Below, one piece after another: positions 1-7,950 of a DNA stretch of 21,953 bases. Position 1 is the stretch's first letter. Each line of letters opens with the position of its first letter. The stretch is taken from positions 1-21,953 of the forward strand of contig JAUWOI010000010.1 in assembly GCA_030612185.1 (NCBI GenBank), read 5' to 3'. The position numbers and the translations under genes are program-made. This stretch comes from Anaerolineae bacterium (GTDB taxonomy: Bacteria > Chloroflexota > Anaerolineae > B4-G1). Below the pieces are notes generated by a model. The model made no database searches. It worked only from the letters and a program-made list of their open reading frames with translations, and was not told the origin of the DNA.

Positions 1-42
1 ATTACGCCGAACTTCTTCCTGCGTCTGCTTTTTGCCAGCCAT
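1..42 (-). CDS. 5' end of an unidentified gene leaving the window
   Basis: Read on the minus strand, an ATG at 42 opens a frame that begins MAGKKQTQEEVRRN and runs off the left edge. A G-rich stretch (GGGGGTG) sits four bases before the ATG and could serve as a ribosome binding site. Only 14 residues are visible, so no family can be named. The gene would be divergent from the acetyltransferase remnant at 143, leaving a ~100-base shared upstream region. Confidence 0.4.
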   Translation of the reverse strand, partial: MAGKKQTQEEVRRN

Positions 43-142
43 ACGCACCCCCAATACGAAAAACGGTCTCCAGGCGGAATTGTACCGCTTTTGGAGCCCG
101 CGCGCCAGTCGCGGAGGGGCGCGCTTATATCATAATTTCAGT

Positions 143-359
143 ATGAAACTCGGGGAACACGAGATCGTGCTGCGCGGGGAGAAGGTCCTTCTGCGCCCGA
201 TGACCGAAGACGACTGGGACATATTGCTAAAGTGGAACAACGATCCTGATGTCCTCTGCTGAAGGTGCGGAGAGAGAGTTAATCGAGTGGCAGGGAGAAT
301 GGCTTGACCGAGTCCATTTCGGGATGCTTCGCAGAGAGTGGGAAGCAAGAGAGTCATAA
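143..359 (+). pseudogene. GNAT acetyltransferase remnant with internal deletion and frame change
   Basis: From the ATG at 143 the frame encodes a typical GNAT N-terminus (LRGEKVLLRPMTEDDWDILL, then KWNNDPDVL), which is beta-1 and alpha-1 of the fold, and stops at 260-262. In another frame, 258-359 reads AEGAERELIEWQGEWL, then DRVHFGMLRREWEARES and a stop. That resembles the usual C-terminal tail of such acetyltransferases. About 70 codons remain where ~170-190 are normal, so the acetyl-CoA binding core (motif A, RxxGxG/A) is absent. The stop at 357-359 lies one base before the next ATG, so the ancestral gene was probably the first gene of the operon. The family is inferred from the two ends only. 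Confidence 0.7.
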
Positions 360-360
360 C

Positions 361-1146
361 ATGACCAATATGTACGACATCGAACCACATATCGCAGAAA
401 TCTACAATCAAATTGAGACATACACGGATGACGTGGAACTCGTCCGAAACCTGATTGGTGAGCGCGGGCCGCTGCGGATTCTGGAGCCATTTTGTGGCAC
501 CGGGCGCATCCTCATTCCGTTGGCCCTCGACGGCCACAGGCTGGTGGGACTCGATCAGGCGCAGGGAATGCTTGCCCGTGCGCGGGCGAAAATCGAGCGC
601 CTGCCCGAGGAAGTACAATGCAGAATCACCCTGGCTGAAGCCGATGTGACGTGCGAGGAGTGGCCGCAGGGTTTTGACCTGGTCACACTCGGCGGCAACT
701 GCTTCTACGAACTGGCGACGCCGCAGGAGCAGGAGGGATGTATCACATCGGCTGCCCCCTCCCTGAACCCTGGTGGATACGTCTACATTGATAACAATCA
801 CATGGAGGGTGACCTCGATGAGTCATGGCGAAAGCCAGGCGTGAGCCAGGGATTCCCAACCGGGCTCTGCGCTGATGGCACATACATCGAGAGCACCACT
901 GAAACAATCTGGTATGATGCGCCGCGCAGGCTGGTCAAATTCCGTCGCTGCACACAGGTGACACTGCCTGACGGAAGTACTGTCGAAAAGGAGTACGTTC
1001 AGCAGAAACACCCGGTCGGCACAGCCGAGGTTCAGGCGTGGCTGGAAACCCACGGCTTCATTGTGGAGCAGATGTACGGTGACCGTGCCGGAAATTCCTA
1101 CACAGAAACGTCGAGCCGCGCGATCTTTTGGGCAAGGAAGCGTTGA
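361..1146 (+). CDS. class I SAM-dependent methyltransferase
   Basis: This 261-residue protein is a Rossmann-fold methyltransferase. Motif I is ILEPFCGTGRI (about residues 40-50), followed by the beta-2 acidic residue in LVGLDQA (61-67), a motif III/IV region around FDLVTLGGNCF, and a post-core strand LNPGGYVYIDNN. I chose the ATG at 361 rather than an in-frame TTG at 304, because the earlier stretch is the acetyltransferase tail in another frame. The ATG comes one base after that tail's stop, with a weak purine-rich site (AAGAGAG) upstream. The substrate cannot be told. EPFCGTG in place of the common D-x-G-x-G is an acceptable variant. It is followed closely by a metallopeptidase-like gene (21-base gap), so the two are probably co-transcribed. 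Confidence 0.85.
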   Translation: MTNMYDIEPHIAEIYNQIETYTDDVELVRNLIGERGPLRILEPFCGTGRILIPLALDGHRLVGLDQAQGMLARARAKIERLPEEVQCRITLAEADVTCEEWPQGFDLVTLGGNCFYELATPQEQEGCITSAAPSLNPGGYVYIDNNHMEGDLDESWRKPGVSQGFPTGLCADGTYIESTTETIWYDAPRRLVKFRRCTQVTLPDGSTVEKEYVQQKHPVGTAEVQAWLETHGFIVEQMYGDRAGNSYTETSSRAIFWARKR

Positions 1147-1167
1147 GAAGAACTAAACGAGGTCATC

Positions 1168-2043
1168 ATGGCCAAATGCGAGATCATTGACACATTTCCA
1201 ACGTTCCTGGCCTATTGGACAGAAGCACAGGACAAACCGGTAGACGCACAGATAGAGACCTGGGCAGCAGACTACATGTCGCAGTGGCCGGAACTGTTGG
1301 AAAAACAACTGGACGACTATGCCAGCCAGGAGGAGGATTGGCGGCAGATTGCGCGAGAGAGAGTCTTCCCGTTTCTGGGCGACAGTCTCCCGGCGGTGAA
1401 GGCGGCTCACAAAAACCTGCTGGAGATATGTGCGCCAACCTACTTAACCGCCCAGGAAGCACTGGGATTCGAGAGTGGCGTGATGTTCGTCATCTACGTC
1501 GGCATCGGATGCGGCGCAGGATGGGTGACGCGGTTTCGCGACTCACCGGCAGTGCTGTTTGGACTAGAAAACATCGCTGAGTGCGGCTGGAGCCAGCCCA
1601 AGTCAATCACAGGTCTGGTCACCCACGAGATCGGTCATCTCGCGCACGACCATTGGCGCGCGCAACACGAACAGGCTGAGGGCTCCGGTCCCTGGTGGCA
1701 ACTCTACTGTGAGGGATTTGCGCAACGGTGTGAGCACGTCATTCTTGGCCGGGAGACCTGGCACATGCGGGGCGGCAATTACGGCGATGACTGGCTCGAT
1801 TGGTGTCAAGAGCACAAGAGTTGGCTGGCCACGGAGTTCTTGAGGCTGGTGGACGAAGGGTTATCAATCCGTCCGTTCTTTGGCTCGTGGTTCGAGATCC
1901 GTGGCCGGAGACAATGTGGTTATTTCCTGGGGCATGAACTCATCAAACAATTGGAAACAAGCATGAGCATGAAGGAGATTGCCCTGTTGGATAACAAAGA
2001 TGCCAGGTTGAGACGTGAGTTGGAGAAGTTCACTACGGGATAG
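1168..2043 (+). CDS. HExxH zinc metallopeptidase-like protein
   Basis: This is a 291-residue soluble protein. A zinc-binding helix HEIGHLAHDHW starts at residue 153 (H153, E154, H157). A likely third ligand is E182 in YCEGFAQRCEH, 25 residues downstream, the gluzincin spacing. The C-terminal part (RRQCGYFLGHELIKQLE) resembles the end of DUF2268-like predicted Zn-dependent proteases. There is no signal peptide or membrane segment, so it should act in the cytoplasm. GAGG at about 1156-1159 supports the ATG at 1168. Its stop is six bases before the next ATG, so it sits inside the small-molecule operon. The enzyme class is inferred from the motif; the substrate is unknown. Confidence 0.8.
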   Translation: MAKCEIIDTFPTFLAYWTEAQDKPVDAQIETWAADYMSQWPELLEKQLDDYASQEEDWRQIARERVFPFLGDSLPAVKAAHKNLLEICAPTYLTAQEALGFESGVMFVIYVGIGCGAGWVTRFRDSPAVLFGLENIAECGWSQPKSITGLVTHEIGHLAHDHWRAQHEQAEGSGPWWQLYCEGFAQRCEHVILGRETWHMRGGNYGDDWLDWCQEHKSWLATEFLRLVDEGLSIRPFFGSWFEIRGRRQCGYFLGHELIKQLETSMSMKEIALLDNKDARLRRELEKFTTG

Positions 2044-2049
2044 GGAAAA

Positions 2050-2934
2050 ATGAGACCCATCAAGATAGCCTTACTTCAGATGACTGCCTGCGGCACTGAC
2101 CAGGACGCGAACTTGACCAAAGGAGAAACATTCTGCCGCCAGGCAAGCGAAATGGGAGCGGACATCGCGCTTTTCCCGGAGATGTGGAACATTGGATACA
2201 CGTTCTGCGACTCTGATCAGCCCGGCGCGCGCGAGGAGTGGGAGGCACAGGCGGTCAGCCAGGATGAAAACTTTGTTGTGCACTTCAGGGAGTTGGCCGG
2301 AGAACTGGGGATGGCGATTGCGTTGACTTATCTCGAACGTTGGGATGGTGCTCCGCGAAATTCCGTGTCGCTCATTGATCGGAGCGGTGAGATCGTGATG
2401 ACCTACGCCAAGGTGCACACGTGCGACTTTGACAAGGAAGCGGCTTGCACGCCCGGTGACGATTTTTACGTCTGTTCGCTGGACACGGACGCAGGAGAGG
2501 TGAAAATCGGCGCGATGATTTGCTTCGACCGCGAGTTCCCGGAAAGCGCGAGGATTCTGATGCTGAAGGGGGCTGAGGTTATTCTGACGCCCAATGCCTG
2601 CACCCTGGAGCAAAATCGCATCGGTCAATTCAGGGCGCGGGCCTACGAGAACATGGTAGGTGTGGCGATGGCGAACTATGCCGCGCCGCAGGAGAACGGA
2701 CATTCGGTCGCTTTCAACGCGGTGGCCTTTGACGACGACGGGGCGGTCGACAATTGCCTCGTCGAAGCCGATGAGCAGGAGGGCATCTATATCGCCGAGT
2801 TCGACCTGTACAGGATCAGGAATTGGAGACAGCGCGAGACGTGGGGAAACGCTTTCCGCAAGCCAAGATGCTACAGTCTCTTGACCTCGCTCGATGTCGA
2901 GGAACCATTCGTTCGAGCAAGCGCGAGAAGGTAA
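2050..2934 (+). CDS. carbon-nitrogen hydrolase (nitrilase superfamily)
   Basis: The 294-residue protein carries the full catalytic set of the nitrilase/amidase superfamily: E44 in LFPEMW, K121 in YAKVHTCDF, and C158 in GAMICFDREFPE. The second glutamate region and the long C-terminal strand (GIYIAEFDL) are also present. Members hydrolyse non-peptide C-N bonds (amides, carbamoyl groups, nitriles) via a cysteine thioester. The pocket residues do not let me name the substrate. It starts six bases after the metallopeptidase stop, with GGGAAAA as a poor ribosome site that suggests coupling. It sits between two methyltransferases, which fits modification or degradation of a small amide-containing molecule. 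Confidence 0.9.
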   Translation: MRPIKIALLQMTACGTDQDANLTKGETFCRQASEMGADIALFPEMWNIGYTFCDSDQPGAREEWEAQAVSQDENFVVHFRELAGELGMAIALTYLERWDGAPRNSVSLIDRSGEIVMTYAKVHTCDFDKEAACTPGDDFYVCSLDTDAGEVKIGAMICFDREFPESARILMLKGAEVILTPNACTLEQNRIGQFRARAYENMVGVAMANYAAPQENGHSVAFNAVAFDDDGAVDNCLVEADEQEGIYIAEFDLYRIRNWRQRETWGNAFRKPRCYSLLTSLDVEEPFVRASARR

Positions 2935-2947
2935 GAGGAGAAAACTC

Positions 2948-3829
2948 GTGAACCTAACAAACTTGATCAACCGAAAAACGCCTGAACCCTGGTCTGAAGA
3001 AAAGATTCCCTGGGACGATCCCGCGTTCAGCAAGCGAATGCTCAAGGAGCACCTGAGCCAAGAACATGATGCCGCCAGCCGCCGCTTTGAAAAGATCGAC
3101 GCCCACGTGAATTGGATTCACCACGAACTATTGGCTGGTCGCCCTGCCAGAATCCTCGACCTGGGCTGCGGGCCAGGGTTGTATACCAGCCGCCTGGCGC
3201 GACTGGGCTACGAATGTGTGGGCATAGATTTCTCCCCGGCCTCCATTGCCTATGCCTTGGAAACCGCGGAGAGTGAGGGATTGCTGTGCACCTACCGGCA
3301 TCAGGACATCCGCACCGCCGAGTATGGCACCGAGTTCGATCTAGCGATGCTCATCTTTGGCGAGTTCAACGCATTTCTCCCAGAGGACGCGATGACGATT
3401 CTTCGCAAGGCGTTCGACGCACTGACTAAAGGTGGAACCCTCTTACTGGAGGTATCCGCCTTCCACGCGCTCAAAGAAATAGGCAAACAAGGTCCTTCTT
3501 GGTACTCGACCCAGAGCGGCCTGTTCTCCGACCAACCCCACCTTTACCTGGAGGAGCACTTTTGGGACGCTGCCGCCTGCGTCGCCACGACCCGCCATTT
3601 TGTTGTGGACGCGAAAACCTGCGAGGTGAGCCGATATGCGAATAACCTGCAGGCGTACTCGGACGGACTGTACTGTGAGGTTTTGGAAGCGTGCGGCTTT
3701 ACCGAAGCAAGGTTCTTTGCTTCTTTGGCTGGCAAATGGGACGAGACGCAGAGCGATTTCTTTGCCATCGTCACCCGCAAGCAGAGCGCAACACAACGCG
3801 GACGTTCGTCCGACCGAATTCTGGAATAA
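2948..3829 (+). CDS. class I SAM-dependent methyltransferase
   Basis: The best start is the GTG at 2948, preceded by AGAGGAG at 2934-2940. It gives 293 residues; an in-frame ATG at 2894 would overlap the hydrolase. Motif I is a textbook ILDLGCGPGLYTSRL (about residues 69-83), followed by the beta-2 acidic residue in CVGIDFSPASI. FDLAMLIFGEFNAF and GGTLLLEVSAF supply the later core strands. The final ~15 residues (after IVTRK) are arginine- and serine-rich and look like a read-on tail, so the ancestral stop may have been earlier. It is the second methyltransferase of the cluster, and the two are not close paralogues by eye. Substrate unknown. Confidence 0.87.
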   Translation: MNLTNLINRKTPEPWSEEKIPWDDPAFSKRMLKEHLSQEHDAASRRFEKIDAHVNWIHHELLAGRPARILDLGCGPGLYTSRLARLGYECVGIDFSPASIAYALETAESEGLLCTYRHQDIRTAEYGTEFDLAMLIFGEFNAFLPEDAMTILRKAFDALTKGGTLLLEVSAFHALKEIGKQGPSWYSTQSGLFSDQPHLYLEEHFWDAAACVATTRHFVVDAKTCEVSRYANNLQAYSDGLYCEVLEACGFTEARFFASLAGKWDETQSDFFAIVTRKQSATQRGRSSDRILE

Positions 3830-3960
3830 AGCGAATGGACAGGCAGAGGAAAACCCATTCATTTCTCAATTCGCTGTAGTGTCCGCATCGCAAGCACAAG
3901 ATCGAGAACGACGTCCCGTACATGGGCCTAGACTTTGGATAGCCATTTAGCGAGGAACCT
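3830..3960 (+). promoter_or_regulatory. 131-base leader before the ABC-F gene with competing inverted repeats
   Basis: Two overlapping pairings are possible. AGCGAAT (3830-3836) can pair with ATTCGCT (3869-3875), and GAATGG (3833-3838) with CCATTC (3855-3860); they exclude each other. A 14-codon frame (MDRQRKTHSFLNSL) runs from the ATG at 3835 to 3879 across both. Leader peptides with switching hairpins are known upstream of some ABC-F genes, but no good ribosome site or U-tract is visible here. A short stretch at 3900-3942 reads KIENDVPYMGLDFG and may be a remnant of another gene tail. Confidence 0.25.
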
Positions 3961-5637
3961 ATGATCGCCGTAAACCTGGACCGCGTGACCGTCACGTACG
4001 TCTCAGAACCGATTTTCGAAAACCTCTCGTGGGAAATCCACGACGACCGCTGCGTGGGACTGATCGGGCCGAATGGCTGCGGCAAGAGCACGCTGCTACG
4101 CCTCATTGCCGGCGAGTTGACCAGCGACACCGGTTTCACCGTCCGCCGCAAGGGGTTGACCATCGGCTACCTGCACCAGGAGCCACGGTTGGAACCGGGG
4201 CGTACCGTGTGGCAGGAGACACTGGCCGCTTCGACCGAACTGGCTCGTGTTGAGGCGGAACTGGCCCGTGTCGAGGCCCGGTTGGCCGACCCGGCTGTCT
4301 ACGGGGACGAAAAAGTCTTGACGCGGGTGTTAGACCAGCAAGCGCGGTTGCTGGACGAGTACACGCGACTCGGCGGCCCCGGCTACGAGGGGCGCGTCCG
4401 CTCGACACTGCATAGCCTGGGGTTCACCAACGCCGATATGGACCTGCAGGTGGAGGTACTCAGCGGCGGGCAGAAAAAACTGGTCGGCCTGGCCAGGTTG
4501 CTGGTCATCCAACCCGACTTGCTCCTGCTCGACGAGCCTGACAACCACCTGGACCTGAAAGGCAAAGCCTTCCTGGAAAGGTTCATTCGCGGCTACAAGG
4601 GATCGGTCATCATCGTCTCCCACGACCGCTACCTGCTCGACCTGGTGGCGGACGAGATCGTCGAACTGGAGGATGGGCGGCTGACGCACTACCCTGGCAG
4701 TTACTCCGAATACGCCTTCGAGAAGCAGATGCATCTATTGCGACAGCAGCAACTCTACCAGGCGCAGCAGAAAGAGGTCAAACGGCTGGAACAGGCCGCC
4801 AAAAGGTTGCTGACCTGGGGCAAGGTGTATGACAACGAGAAGTTTTCCCGGCGCGGACGGAATATACTCAAGCGGTTGGAAAAGATGGAGCGCGTCGAGC
4901 GACCTGTGCTGGAGCGCAAGCGTATGGGGTTGGCACTCGATGGCTGGCGCGGCAGCAACAAGGTGTTGGAGATCGTTGACCTGGACAAGGTGTTCCCGGC
5001 AGACCCTAAGGGTTTTGAGGGCAAACCCTTAGGGTCTAGTGACGGGGCAATTATCCTGGCCGGGCTTAATCTGCTCTTATGGCGGGGGGAGCGGGTGGGG
5101 ATGGTCGGACCCAACGGGGCCGGCAAGTCGCTCCTCTTCCGGCTCATCCTGGGCCAGGAGACGGCCAGCGGCGGCGAGATCAAGATCGGGCCGAGCGTCA
5201 AGGTGGGCTACTACGCCCAGGAGCACGAGACGCTTGACTACAGGCGGACGTTGATTGACACAGTGCGCCAGGCGGCGAAACTTTCGGAAGAGGGAGCAGT
5301 GCGCTTCCTGGGTCGTTTTCTTTTCAGTTACGAGCAGGCCCGGGGGTTGGTGGCGAACTTGTCGGGCGGGGAGCGCAGTCGCTTGCAGATGGCCCTGCTG
5401 ATGCTCTCGGATGCCAACTTCCTGCTGCTCGACGAGCCGACCAACAACCTGGACATCCCTTCCGCCGAAGTGTTGGAAGACACGCTGGCCGATTTTGAAG
5501 GGGCGGTGTTCGTGATTTCCCACGATCGGTATTTCCTCGACCGGGTGGTGGATCGCATTGTGGAGTTGGACGAGGGATCGCTGACCGAGTACCTCGGCGG
5601 CTACAGCGATTACCAGGCGGCGAAAGCGACGCAGTGA
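3961..5637 (+). CDS. ABC-F family ATPase (ribosome-associated)
   Basis: This 558-residue protein has two ABC domains and no membrane segments, as in the ABC-F family, which bind the ribosomal E site in translation or antibiotic protection. Domain 1 has Walker A GPNGCGKST (36-44), signature LSGGQKKL, Walker B LLLLDEPDNHLD and switch SHDRY. A charged interdomain linker (~260-320, ending RRGRNILKRLEKMERVERP) follows. Domain 2 has GPNGAGKS (~383-390), LSGGERSRL, LLLDEPTNNLD and SHDRY. Residues ~347-360 are an extra loop encoded by a perfect hairpin (5001-5037) that the family normally lacks. Start at the ATG 3961 after GAGGAA. Whether it is a housekeeping factor or resistance protein cannot be told. 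Confidence 0.93.
   Translation: MIAVNLDRVTVTYVSEPIFENLSWEIHDDRCVGLIGPNGCGKSTLLRLIAGELTSDTGFTVRRKGLTIGYLHQEPRLEPGRTVWQETLAASTELARVEAELARVEARLADPAVYGDEKVLTRVLDQQARLLDEYTRLGGPGYEGRVRSTLHSLGFTNADMDLQVEVLSGGQKKLVGLARLLVIQPDLLLLDEPDNHLDLKGKAFLERFIRGYKGSVIIVSHDRYLLDLVADEIVELEDGRLTHYPGSYSEYAFEKQMHLLRQQQLYQAQQKEVKRLEQAAKRLLTWGKVYDNEKFSRRGRNILKRLEKMERVERPVLERKRMGLALDGWRGSNKVLEIVDLDKVFPADPKGFEGKPLGSSDGAIILAGLNLLLWRGERVGMVGPNGAGKSLLFRLILGQETASGGEIKIGPSVKVGYYAQEHETLDYRRTLIDTVRQAAKLSEEGAVRFLGRFLFSYEQARGLVANLSGGERSRLQMALLMLSDANFLLLDEPTNNLDIPSAEVLEDTLADFEGAVFVISHDRYFLDRVVDRIVELDEGSLTEYLGGYSDYQAAKATQ
5001..5037. repeat. 37-nt perfect palindromic element inside the ABC-F coding sequence
   Basis: Left arm AGACCCTAAGGGTTT (5001-5015), seven-base loop, right arm AAACCCTTAGGGTCT (5023-5037). 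All 15 base pairs match. It is read in frame as DPKGFEGKPLGSS in the loop between the first two strands of the second ABC domain. It has the same length, loop size and outer bases (AGACC/GGTTT) as the hairpin at 15444-15480. Confidence 0.9.
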
Positions 5638-5729
5638 AACGTGATTGGTCATCTGGCGATATTCTCGCAAATTATCGTCATATTCACTTGACTTGTATGA
5701 CATTTGAGACTGGTCGAATCGTGATTTTC

Positions 5730-5738
5730 TGGTACAAT
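5730..5738 (+). promoter_or_regulatory. extended -10 promoter for the EF-G gene
   Basis: TGGTACAAT combines an extended TG motif with a TACAAT -10 box. No good -35 sits at 16-18 bases (TGGTCG at 5711 is the nearest), which is normal for extended -10 promoters. The 5639-5760 gap is AT-rich compared with its neighbours. Transcription would start near 5745, about 80 bases before the gene. Confidence 0.5.
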
Positions 5739-5761
5739 ACTACGCTTGTGTACGAAGTAGG

Positions 5762-5798
5762 CGTTCAGTCATCGCACGTCACCGGCTGAACGTTTTTT
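5762..5798 (+). terminator. terminator-like hairpin in the EF-G leader (possible attenuator)
   Basis: CGTTCAG (5762-5768) pairs perfectly with CTGAACG (5786-5792), followed at once by six Ts (5793-5798). This is the shape of a rho-independent terminator. The loop is rather large (17 bases). It lies between the proposed promoter (TACAAT at 5733) and the EF-G start at 5825, so it could attenuate that gene. It could also simply end upstream ABC-F transcripts. Confidence 0.5.
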
Positions 5799-5824
5799 CA
5801 TGCATGTTCTCTGAGGTGAGAAGT

Positions 5825-7927
5825 ATGAGCAAGAAAAAAGAAGCACCTATTGAAAAAGTGCGTATCATCGGCATCTTCGCCCACGTGGACGCTGGCAAGA
5901 CTACCACGTCGGAGGCGATTCTGTATTACTCAGGGCGTATTCACCGCACCGGGAACATAGACGCTGGTGATACACAACTGGACTGGATGGAGCAGGAGCG
6001 GGAGCGCGGCATCACCATCACCGCCGCCGCCACCGCCTGCCACTGGCAAGGCCACCGCATCAATCTGATTGACACGCCCGGCCACATTGACTTCACCGCC
6101 GAGGTCGTGCGCTCGATTCGCGTCATTGACGGGGCAGTGATCGTGCTGTGCGGCGTGGGCGGCGTCGAACCGCAGACCGAGTCGGTCTGGATGCACGCCA
6201 ACCGGGAGAATCTACCGCGTATCATCTTTATCAACAAACTTGACCGGCTGGGCGCTGACTTTGAGCGCGCGATGGGCGAGGTTCACGAGAGGCTCACGCC
6301 ACACGCCGTGCCGCTGCAACTGCCCATCGGCCGGGAAGGCGGGTTCACCGGCGTCGTGGACCTCATTGGCCAGCAGGCGTTAATCTGGCGCGATGGCGCG
6401 GAAGATCCGGCGGTGGAGCCAATCCCGGCTTCGATGCAAAAGCAAGTCGCTTCGGCGCGGGAGTCGCTGCTGGACATCATCTGCGAGACGGACGAGACAC
6501 TGCTGGAGCAACGGCTGGCGGGGCGCGAGCCCGACGCGGATGCGCTTGTGGCGGCGCTGCGCCGTGCCACCATTGCCAGCAAACTAGTGCCGGTGTTATG
6601 CGGCGCTTCGCGCAAGCGTTTCGGCGTGCAACCCCTGCTCGACGCTGTCGTCGCCTACCTGCCAGCGCCGGTGGACATGCCCCCTACACTGGGTACCATC
6701 CCCGGCAGCGCAGGGGAGATCACCGAGCGGCCCGATGACCCCGCTGCTCCCCTGTGTGCCACTGCCTTCAAGATCGTCACCGACCCGCACGTGGGGCATC
6801 TGACCTGGGTGCGAGTCTTCTCCGGCCACCTGAATGTCAGGGAGACGGTCTACAACCCGCGTGCGGACGTGGAGGAGCGGGTGGGACGTATCTACCGTAT
6901 GCACGCCAACCGGCGCGAGCAGGTGGACCACATGACAGCCAGCGACGTGGTGGCGCTGGTGGGCGTCAAATCGGCCATCACCGGCGATACGCTCTGTGAC
7001 CCGGCCCACCCCATCGAATTGGAGACGTTCAAGTTCCCTGAGCCGGTCATCGCGGTGGCGCTGACGCCGGCCTCCGACGAAGACCGCGACAAACTGCGCC
7101 AGGCAGTGACACGACTGTGCACCGAAGACCCCACGCTGATCCGCCGCTTCGAACCAGAGACGGGCGAGGAGACGCTGGCCGGGATGGGTGAACTACACCT
7201 GGAGATCGCCGTGGACCGGCTGCGGACCGAGTTCGGCATCGTCCCGCGGGTGAGCCTGCCGCAGGTTTCCTACCGCGAGACGGTGCGACAGGCAGTCGAG
7301 ACGACTGGCACTTACAAGAAGCAAACCGGCGGCCACGGCCACTTCGCCGAGGCGTACCTGCGCGTCGAGCCGCTGGAGCGCGGAGAGGGTATCATCTTCG
7401 AGAACGAGGCTCCCCCATCCGAGGTCCCCCGCGACTTTGTGCGGCCCCCGGAGTGGGGTGGGCGCGACGCGCGGGAGAAGGGCATCCTCGCTGGCTACCC
7501 GGTCACCGATGTGCGCGTGACGTTACTGGACGGCAAGTTCCACGAGGTGGACTCGGCAGCGATGGACTTCCAGATCGCGGGTTCAATAGCAGTGCGGCAG
7601 GCGGTGCGACAGGCCCATCCTGCACTGCTTGAGCCGATAATGCGCGCTGACATCAACGTCGGCGAGGAGCACATGGGGACCGTCGTGGCCGACATTGGCC
7701 GGCGGCGGGGAAGCGTGAACGCAATGCACATGCGGGGGAATATGCGCAATATAGATGGCGAGGTACCGCTGGCAGAGGCACGGGGCTACGCGACCGACCT
7801 GCGCAGCCTCACCCAGGGTCGCGGCACCTTCACGCTGGAGTTCCGCTGCTACGACTTCGTGCCGGAATCTATCGCCGAGCAGATCATCAAGCAGCGCCGG
7901 GAGGAGGGGAAGATACCGAAGCGGTAA
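5825..7927 (+). CDS. fusA: elongation factor G-like translational GTPase (probable paralogue)
   Basis: I prefer the ATG at 5825, with GAGGTGAGAAG just before it. The 700-residue protein has G1 AHVDAGKTT (19-27), switch I ending RGITIT (61-66), G3 DTPGH (83-87) and G4 NKLD (137-140). Domains II to V follow, including GELHLEIAVDRL, a domain IV GHFAEAYLRVEP in place of the usual GQFGHV type, and the end GYATDLRSLTQGRGTFT. EF-G moves tRNA and mRNA through the ribosome. The gene is not in a str operon (no rpsG, rpsL or tuf nearby), and its switch I and domain IV differ from canonical EF-G, so it is more likely a second EF-G than the housekeeping one. It follows the ABC-F gene but has its own promoter. 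Confidence 0.92.
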   Translation: MSKKKEAPIEKVRIIGIFAHVDAGKTTTSEAILYYSGRIHRTGNIDAGDTQLDWMEQERERGITITAAATACHWQGHRINLIDTPGHIDFTAEVVRSIRVIDGAVIVLCGVGGVEPQTESVWMHANRENLPRIIFINKLDRLGADFERAMGEVHERLTPHAVPLQLPIGREGGFTGVVDLIGQQALIWRDGAEDPAVEPIPASMQKQVASARESLLDIICETDETLLEQRLAGREPDADALVAALRRATIASKLVPVLCGASRKRFGVQPLLDAVVAYLPAPVDMPPTLGTIPGSAGEITERPDDPAAPLCATAFKIVTDPHVGHLTWVRVFSGHLNVRETVYNPRADVEERVGRIYRMHANRREQVDHMTASDVVALVGVKSAITGDTLCDPAHPIELETFKFPEPVIAVALTPASDEDRDKLRQAVTRLCTEDPTLIRRFEPETGEETLAGMGELHLEIAVDRLRTEFGIVPRVSLPQVSYRETVRQAVETTGTYKKQTGGHGHFAEAYLRVEPLERGEGIIFENEAPPSEVPRDFVRPPEWGGRDAREKGILAGYPVTDVRVTLLDGKFHEVDSAAMDFQIAGSIAVRQAVRQAHPALLEPIMRADINVGEEHMGTVVADIGRRRGSVNAMHMRGNMRNIDGEVPLAEARGYATDLRSLTQGRGTFTLEFRCYDFVPESIAEQIIKQRREEGKIPKR

Positions 7928-7950
7928 CCTTCTGGCTGCCCCACCCTGTC

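Noticed and set aside
304..360. Earlier TTG start for the first methyltransferase
   Set aside because: This stretch is the tail of the acetyltransferase in another frame. The family N-terminus fits the ATG at 361.
2071..3045. Minus-strand open frame of 324 codons
   Set aside because: It is antisense to the carbon-nitrogen hydrolase, which has a full catalytic triad and good context.
143..3829. Integron cassette array
   Set aside because: Gaps of 1-21 bases leave no room for attC sites, and no integrase is visible.
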